Shown in pieces: positions 7,612 to 10,618 of a stretch of DNA of 10,618 bases. Source of the stretch: an uncultured Sphingomonas sp. (lineage in GTDB: Bacteria; Pseudomonadota; Alphaproteobacteria; Sphingomonadales; Sphingomonadaceae); the NCBI GenBank assembly GCA_946482655.1, contig CAMLSA010000104.1, positions 1-10,618 of the forward strand, written 5' to 3'. How positions within the stretch are numbered: position 1 is the stretch's first letter; each line of letters begins with the position of its first letter. The notes under the pieces were generated by a model, which was not told the origin of the DNA, searched no databases, and saw only the letters and a program-made list of their open reading frames with translations. Position numbers and translations under genes: made by a program.

Positions 7612-8540
7612 TGAGCAGACCCATGTTCCGCACAGGTGTAGTGTTTCCGCAAACCGAGATCGAGGCGGACCCGATCGTCATCCGCGACTTCGTGCAGGCC
7701 GTGGAAGATATCGGGTTCAGTCACCTCGTCGCCTATGACCATGTCATCGGCGCGAGCATCGACGATCGTCCGGACTGGTCGGGACCATATACCGATAAGG
7801 ATCCATTTCATGAGCCGATGACTTTGTTCGGCTATCTCGCCGGACAGACCCGGCATCTCGGGCTGATGACCGGAGTGGTCATCCTTCCGCAACGACAGAC
7901 GGTGTTGTTCGGCAAACAGGCCGCCCAGGTCGATTTTCTCAGTGGGGGGCGATTGGAGGTCGGTGTCGGAACCGGCTGGAACCAGGTCGAATATGAGGCG
8001 CTAGGTGTCGACTGGGCAACGCGCGGCGCCCTGATGGACGACCAGATCAGGGTCTTGCGGAGATTGTGGACCGAACCCCATTTCACCGAACGGAGCCGTT
8101 TTCACACGATCAGCGATGCCGGCATCAACCCGATGCCCATTCAGCGCCCGATTCCGATATTTCTGGGCGGACACGCGCCTGCGGCGATGCGTCGAGCCGC
8201 CGAGAAGGGCGACGGCTGGTTGACCTTCTTCTACGCCGACGAGGCCGAGAAGCCCCTCGCCGAGTTTTGGCAGGCCGTGACGAGTGCCGGCCGCGAACCG
8301 GCATCGGTACGCATCGAGAATATCGTCTCCATGGGCCGGACGATGGGGGGGCCGATCCGGACGGCAGAGGATGCGGCAGCGGACACCGAGAAGTGGAAGC
8401 GGTTCGGAGCGAACGGGGTCGCCTATCATACAACGGGGATGGACCTGCCGAACATCGACGCACATATCGCCCTACTGCGGACAATCGCGGAGATGGTGGA
8501 CCTCGCGTCCGCCGATCGAATGCAGACTCGACGCCGCTAG
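7611..8540 (+). CDS. LLM-class (luciferase-like) flavin/F420-dependent oxidoreductase
   Basis: A 309 aa TIM-barrel protein of the bacterial luciferase-like superfamily, whose members are FMN-dependent monooxygenases or F420-dependent oxidoreductases. Visible signatures: a beta-1 strand FRTGVVFPQ, HLGLMTGVVILPQR (82-95), FLSGGRLEVGVGTGWNQVEYEALG (109-132) and PIFLGGHAP (182-190) followed by AAEKGDGWL. The arrangement resembles the probable-F420-dependent Rv2161c-type subfamily, but cofactor cannot be decided from sequence by eye. ATG 7611 overlaps the preceding stop by one base; ATG 7623 is an alternative in the same frame, with no better ribosome binding site. Placement between a 2-oxoacid oxidoreductase and a thiolase suggests oxidation or oxygenation of a pathway intermediate. 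Full length, no sign of damage. Confidence 0.88.
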   Translation: MSRPMFRTGVVFPQTEIEADPIVIRDFVQAVEDIGFSHLVAYDHVIGASIDDRPDWSGPYTDKDPFHEPMTLFGYLAGQTRHLGLMTGVVILPQRQTVLFGKQAAQVDFLSGGRLEVGVGTGWNQVEYEALGVDWATRGALMDDQIRVLRRLWTEPHFTERSRFHTISDAGINPMPIQRPIPIFLGGHAPAAMRRAAEKGDGWLTFFYADEAEKPLAEFWQAVTSAGREPASVRIENIVSMGRTMGGPIRTAEDAAADTEKWKRFGANGVAYHTTGMDLPNIDAHIALLRTIAEMVDLASADRMQTRRR

Positions 8541-8639
8541 ACTTCCGATCAAGCCCCTGCATGTCGGCGGCGGCACGAGAATCCTTCACCCGCGGTCGAT
8601 CGGTTCGGTCTCGGTAATCCATCTGGAGAACAAACGGAC

Positions 8640-9815
8640 ATGACCAGCGCCTACATCGTCGATGCGGTGCGTACAGCGGGGGGACGACGCAAGGGACGGC
8701 TGGCGGAAGTCCATTCGACGGACCTCGGCGCCGTCTCCGTCGATGCCCTGCTGGCTCGAACCGGAATCGATCCCGCCGCGGTGGACGATCTGATCTTCGG
8801 ATGCGTGAGTCAGATTGGTGAGCAGTCGAACCAGCTCGCCCGTTCCGTGGTGCTCGCCTCCGCCCTGCCGAAGAGCGTTCCCGCGGTAACGATCGATCGC
8901 CAGTGCGGGTCGTCCCAGCAGGCGCTGCATTTTGCGGCACAGGCGGTCATGTCGGGCACGCAGGACATGGTCATGGCCGGCGGGGTGGAGAATATGACGC
9001 GCGTGCCGATGGCGTCGGCGATCAAGCTTGCGGCCGACGCGGGTCTGGGCATCGGACCCATCAGCGAACGGATCAGGGATCGTTACGGCGTGCGGGAATT
9101 CAGCCAGTTCGTGGGCGCGCAGATGATGGCCGACAAATATGGCTTCAACCGCGAGGCAATGGACGTCTTCGCGGTGGCGAGCCACCGCAAGGCAGCCGCA
9201 GCCATCGCATCGGGCGCCTTCGACACGGAGATCGTTCCAGTTGAGATCACTCTGCCGGACGGCGGGCGGGGCTCGCATGACCAGGACGAGGGGGTGCGTT
9301 TCGATACCTCCGTGGAAGCGATGGCCAGCGTCAAGCCGATCATTGAAGGCGGAACGGTCACCGCCGCGAACGCGAGCCAGATCACCGACGGCTCCTCCGC
9401 ATTGCTCGTCGTGAACGAGCGCGCGTTGCGTGAGCACGGACTGACTCCGATCGCCCGAGTCCATGCGATGGCGGTCACCGCGGGTGATCCGGTGATCATG
9501 CTGGAGGAGCCCATCTCGGCGACGCACAAGGTCCTCGCGCGAGCGGGCATGCGTCTCGAGGACATCGATCTGTTCGAGGTAAACGAGGCGTTCGCCTCAA
9601 TCCCCATGGCATGGCTGAAGGCGACCGGAGCAGACCCCGCCAAGGTCAACGTCAATGGCGGCGCAATCGCGCTCGGTCATCCGCTGGGCGCCACGGGTAC
9701 CAAGCTGACCGCGACTCTCGTTCATGCGCTGCGCGCGCGGGGGCTGCGCTGGGGCCTGCAGACGATGTGCGAAGGCGGCGGCGTGGCAAACGCCACGATC
9801 GTCGAGGCGCTGTAG
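8640..9815 (+). CDS. Thiolase (acetyl-CoA C-acyltransferase family)
   Basis: A 391 aa thiolase, the family's normal size, which cleaves a 3-oxoacyl-CoA with CoA to release acetyl-CoA or propionyl-CoA (the degradative direction is suggested by the neighbours). The nucleophilic Cys89 is in DRQCGSSQQ, the AGGVENMTRVPM segment follows, NEAFA lies near 317-321, His347 is in NGGAIALGHPLGATG, and the second catalytic Cys377 is in TMCEGGG. All expected catalytic residues are present. The start ATG 8640 gives the typical N-terminus (AYIVDAVRTAGGRRKG); the nearest purine-rich site, TGGAG at 8624-8628, is eleven bases away, so translation may be modest. The gap before it is 99 bases without an evident terminator, so it probably belongs with the two preceding genes. 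It would act last in a beta-oxidation turn begun by the dehydrogenase pair upstream. A biosynthetic acetoacetyl-CoA role is less likely in this context. Confidence 0.92.
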   Translation: MTSAYIVDAVRTAGGRRKGRLAEVHSTDLGAVSVDALLARTGIDPAAVDDLIFGCVSQIGEQSNQLARSVVLASALPKSVPAVTIDRQCGSSQQALHFAAQAVMSGTQDMVMAGGVENMTRVPMASAIKLAADAGLGIGPISERIRDRYGVREFSQFVGAQMMADKYGFNREAMDVFAVASHRKAAAAIASGAFDTEIVPVEITLPDGGRGSHDQDEGVRFDTSVEAMASVKPIIEGGTVTAANASQITDGSSALLVVNERALREHGLTPIARVHAMAVTAGDPVIMLEEPISATHKVLARAGMRLEDIDLFEVNEAFASIPMAWLKATGADPAKVNVNGGAIALGHPLGATGTKLTATLVHALRARGLRWGLQTMCEGGGVANATIVEAL

Positions 9816-9878
9816 CTCGGTCGGCGAAACCGCGGCCCATCCGCCGCATAAAAAACGGGCGAACAACCCCATGCACTC

Positions 9879-9902
9879 GGGATTCAATGGATCTTGAATC
9901 CC
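9879..9902. repeat. Perfect eight-base inverted repeat downstream of the thiolase gene
   Basis: GGGATTCA (9879-9886) and TGAATCCC (9895-9902) are exact reverse complements separated by eight bases. It is 63 bases past the thiolase stop. No T-run follows on the + strand; on the minus strand a run of six T lies about 22 bases further on (9850-9855 in + coordinates, read as A). It could be a weak terminator, an operator, or a recombination-site remnant. Confidence 0.4.
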
Positions 9903-9942
9903 AGGCGCTTGGCGTGGCCTTAGGAGCATATGGACACACGCG

Positions 9943-9963
9943 GGTCGGCTTCTTCGGCTGACC
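9943..9963 (+). repeat. Short imperfect inverted repeat
   Basis: GGTCGGC (9943-9949) pairs with GCTGACC (9957-9963), seven base pairs with one G-U, around a seven-base loop. No T-run follows. It lies between the other inverted repeat and the SOS-type operator; function is unknown. Confidence 0.25.
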
Positions 9964-9984
9964 ACGAGCGAGGGGGCATCTAAA

Positions 9985-9999
9985 GTTCCTCTTTTGTTC
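9985..9999 (+). promoter_or_regulatory. LexA (SOS) box, alphaproteobacterial type
   Basis: GTTC at 9985-9988 and GTTC at 9996-9999 are separated by exactly seven bases (CTCTTTT), matching the known alphaproteobacterial LexA operator GTTC-N7-GTTC. It ends 43 bases before the start codon of the RNA phosphodiesterase gene and covers the expected -35 region of its likely promoter, a suitable site for repression. The match is seen; LexA binding is inferred. Confidence 0.65.
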
Positions 10000-10018
10000 T
10001 CACGATGAATCGTATAAG
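9991..10018 (+). promoter_or_regulatory. Likely promoter of the RNA phosphodiesterase gene
   Basis: TATAAG at 10013-10018 is a good -10 candidate. The best -35 is the weak CTTTTG at 9991-9996, sixteen bases away and lying within the SOS box. Transcription would begin near 10025, leaving an untranslated leader of roughly 18 bases that holds the ribosome binding site. Confidence 0.4.
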
Positions 10019-10028
10019 CGGTGGGAAC

Positions 10029-10035
10029 AAAGGAG
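10029..10035 (+). promoter_or_regulatory. Strong ribosome binding site for the start at 10043
   Basis: AAAGGAG at 10029-10035 is seven bases before ATG 10043. It is the best-placed Shine-Dalgarno in the window and fixes the start of the RNA phosphodiesterase gene. Confidence 0.7.
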
Positions 10036-10042
10036 AAACATC

Positions 10043-10591
10043 ATGACTCTTCTGCGGACTCCCGAAAGTGACGAGCTTGTCCTTCATCGCCTCTTCTTCG
10101 CGCTGAAGCCCAGCGACGACGTGGTGCCCGAGATCGCGGCGGTGCGGGGCTGCCTAGGCGTCGCGAAGAGCCACGTCCATGACCACCGGCTGCACATGAC
10201 GCTGTGGGCGCTCGACCTGCCGATGTCGCCGTCCCCCGGCACGGTCGAGCGGCTTTGCGAAGCGGCCGCGACGTTGCGGGGTCCCGCATTGCGGCTGGTC
10301 TTCCAGGAGGTGGTGAGCAACGGCAAGGTCTCCTGCCTCAGGCCGGGCGATCATATGCCGGTGCTCAAGGCGTTCCAGCAGAAGCTCGCGCTGGCGATCG
10401 CCGATGCGCAGATGTGGCCCAATCGCGGCTTCCGCTTCGATCCGCATGTCACGCTGGCTTACGGGCAGGAGGACAGATTCCGTAGGCCGATCTGGCCGAT
10501 CAGCTGGCGTTCGGGAGAATTCGTGCTGATCCACAGCCTCGTCGGGCTGACCGAGCATGTCGAGCTGGGGCGCTGGGCGCTGGACGGTTGA
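10043..10591 (+). CDS. thpR: RNA 2',3'-cyclic phosphodiesterase / 2'-5' RNA ligase family protein (2H phosphoesterase)
   Basis: A 182 aa protein of the 2H phosphoesterase superfamily, LigT/ThpR group, which hydrolyses 2',3'-cyclic phosphate ends of RNA to 2'-phosphates and in vitro can join 2'-5' tRNA halves. Both signature motifs are present: His51-Met-Thr53-Leu and His135-Val-Thr137-Leu, each preceded by the expected hydrophobic or Asp-Pro context (RLHMTL, DPHVTLAYG), and RLFFALKP near the N-terminus is typical. The length is standard and the start is fixed by an excellent ribosome binding site. Transcribed from its own promoter, which contains a LexA-type box, it is probably DNA-damage responsive and not part of the catabolic group. 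Its partner genes, if any, lie beyond the window; only 27 bases follow the stop. The physiological substrate of this group in bacteria is poorly defined, so the symbol is by family. Confidence 0.85.
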   Translation: MTLLRTPESDELVLHRLFFALKPSDDVVPEIAAVRGCLGVAKSHVHDHRLHMTLWALDLPMSPSPGTVERLCEAAATLRGPALRLVFQEVVSNGKVSCLRPGDHMPVLKAFQQKLALAIADAQMWPNRGFRFDPHVTLAYGQEDRFRRPIWPISWRSGEFVLIHSLVGLTEHVELGRWALDG

Positions 10592-10618
10592 TCTATCCAG
10601 AAGCTCCGCCCTGCGCTA

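Noticed and set aside
9850..9902. Minus-strand intrinsic terminator (inverted repeat followed by T6)
   Set aside because: The T-run is about 22 bases from the stem rather than adjacent, and no minus-strand gene is supported in the window to need it.
9930..9983. Seventeen-codon open frame from ATG 9930 to a TAA just before the SOS box
   Set aside because: The AGGAG at 9922-9926 is only three bases from the ATG, too close for normal initiation, the frame is very short, and it encloses an inverted repeat.
1..10618. CRISPR arrays, insertion sequences, tRNA or rRNA genes
   Set aside because: No regular direct repeats, transposase motifs, tRNA cloverleaf or rRNA-like sequence was seen on either strand.

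Overview
The window is high-GC DNA, coded entirely on the + strand. It looks like part of a chromosomal or accessory catabolic cluster from an alphaproteobacterium, most likely a sphingomonad. That placement is inference from gene types, base composition judged by eye, and an alphaproteobacterial-type LexA box (GTTC-N7-GTTC) at 9985-9999. The genus cannot be read from the sequence.

Layout. Positions 1-690 hold the C-terminal part of a Rieske ring-hydroxylating oxygenase alpha subunit, cut by the window start. It is followed by a crotonase-fold protein (about 793-1572) and two adjacent acyl-CoA dehydrogenase subunits (1609-2808 and 2819-3946). A 215-base gap with a strong hairpin separates these from a second run: a large fused indolepyruvate:ferredoxin oxidoreductase-type enzyme (4162-7611), a luciferase-like flavin oxidoreductase that overlaps it by one base (7611-8540), and a thiolase (8640-9815). 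A 227-base gap with inverted repeats and an SOS-type operator leads to a 2H-family RNA 2',3'-cyclic phosphodiesterase (10043-10591), which looks unrelated to the catabolic genes.

How the genes may work together. Dehydrogenase, crotonase and thiolase are three of the steps of CoA-thioester beta-oxidation. A ring-hydroxylating oxygenase and a luciferase-like oxidoreductase suggest that the substrate is an aromatic or polycyclic (for example terpenoid or steroid-like) compound. The 2-oxoacid:ferredoxin oxidoreductase could turn a 2-oxo acid intermediate into an acyl-CoA while reducing ferredoxin. The substrate is not determined, and no CoA ligase, 3-hydroxyacyl-CoA dehydrogenase, transporter or regulator lies inside the window.

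Most worth a second look: the crotonase homologue lacks both catalytic glutamates of classical hydratases; the two dehydrogenase subunits have complementary losses, as expected of a heteromeric enzyme; a ferredoxin-linked 2-oxoacid oxidoreductase sits in an apparently aerobic degradation cluster; and the RNA phosphodiesterase gene has a perfect SOS-box match in its promoter region.
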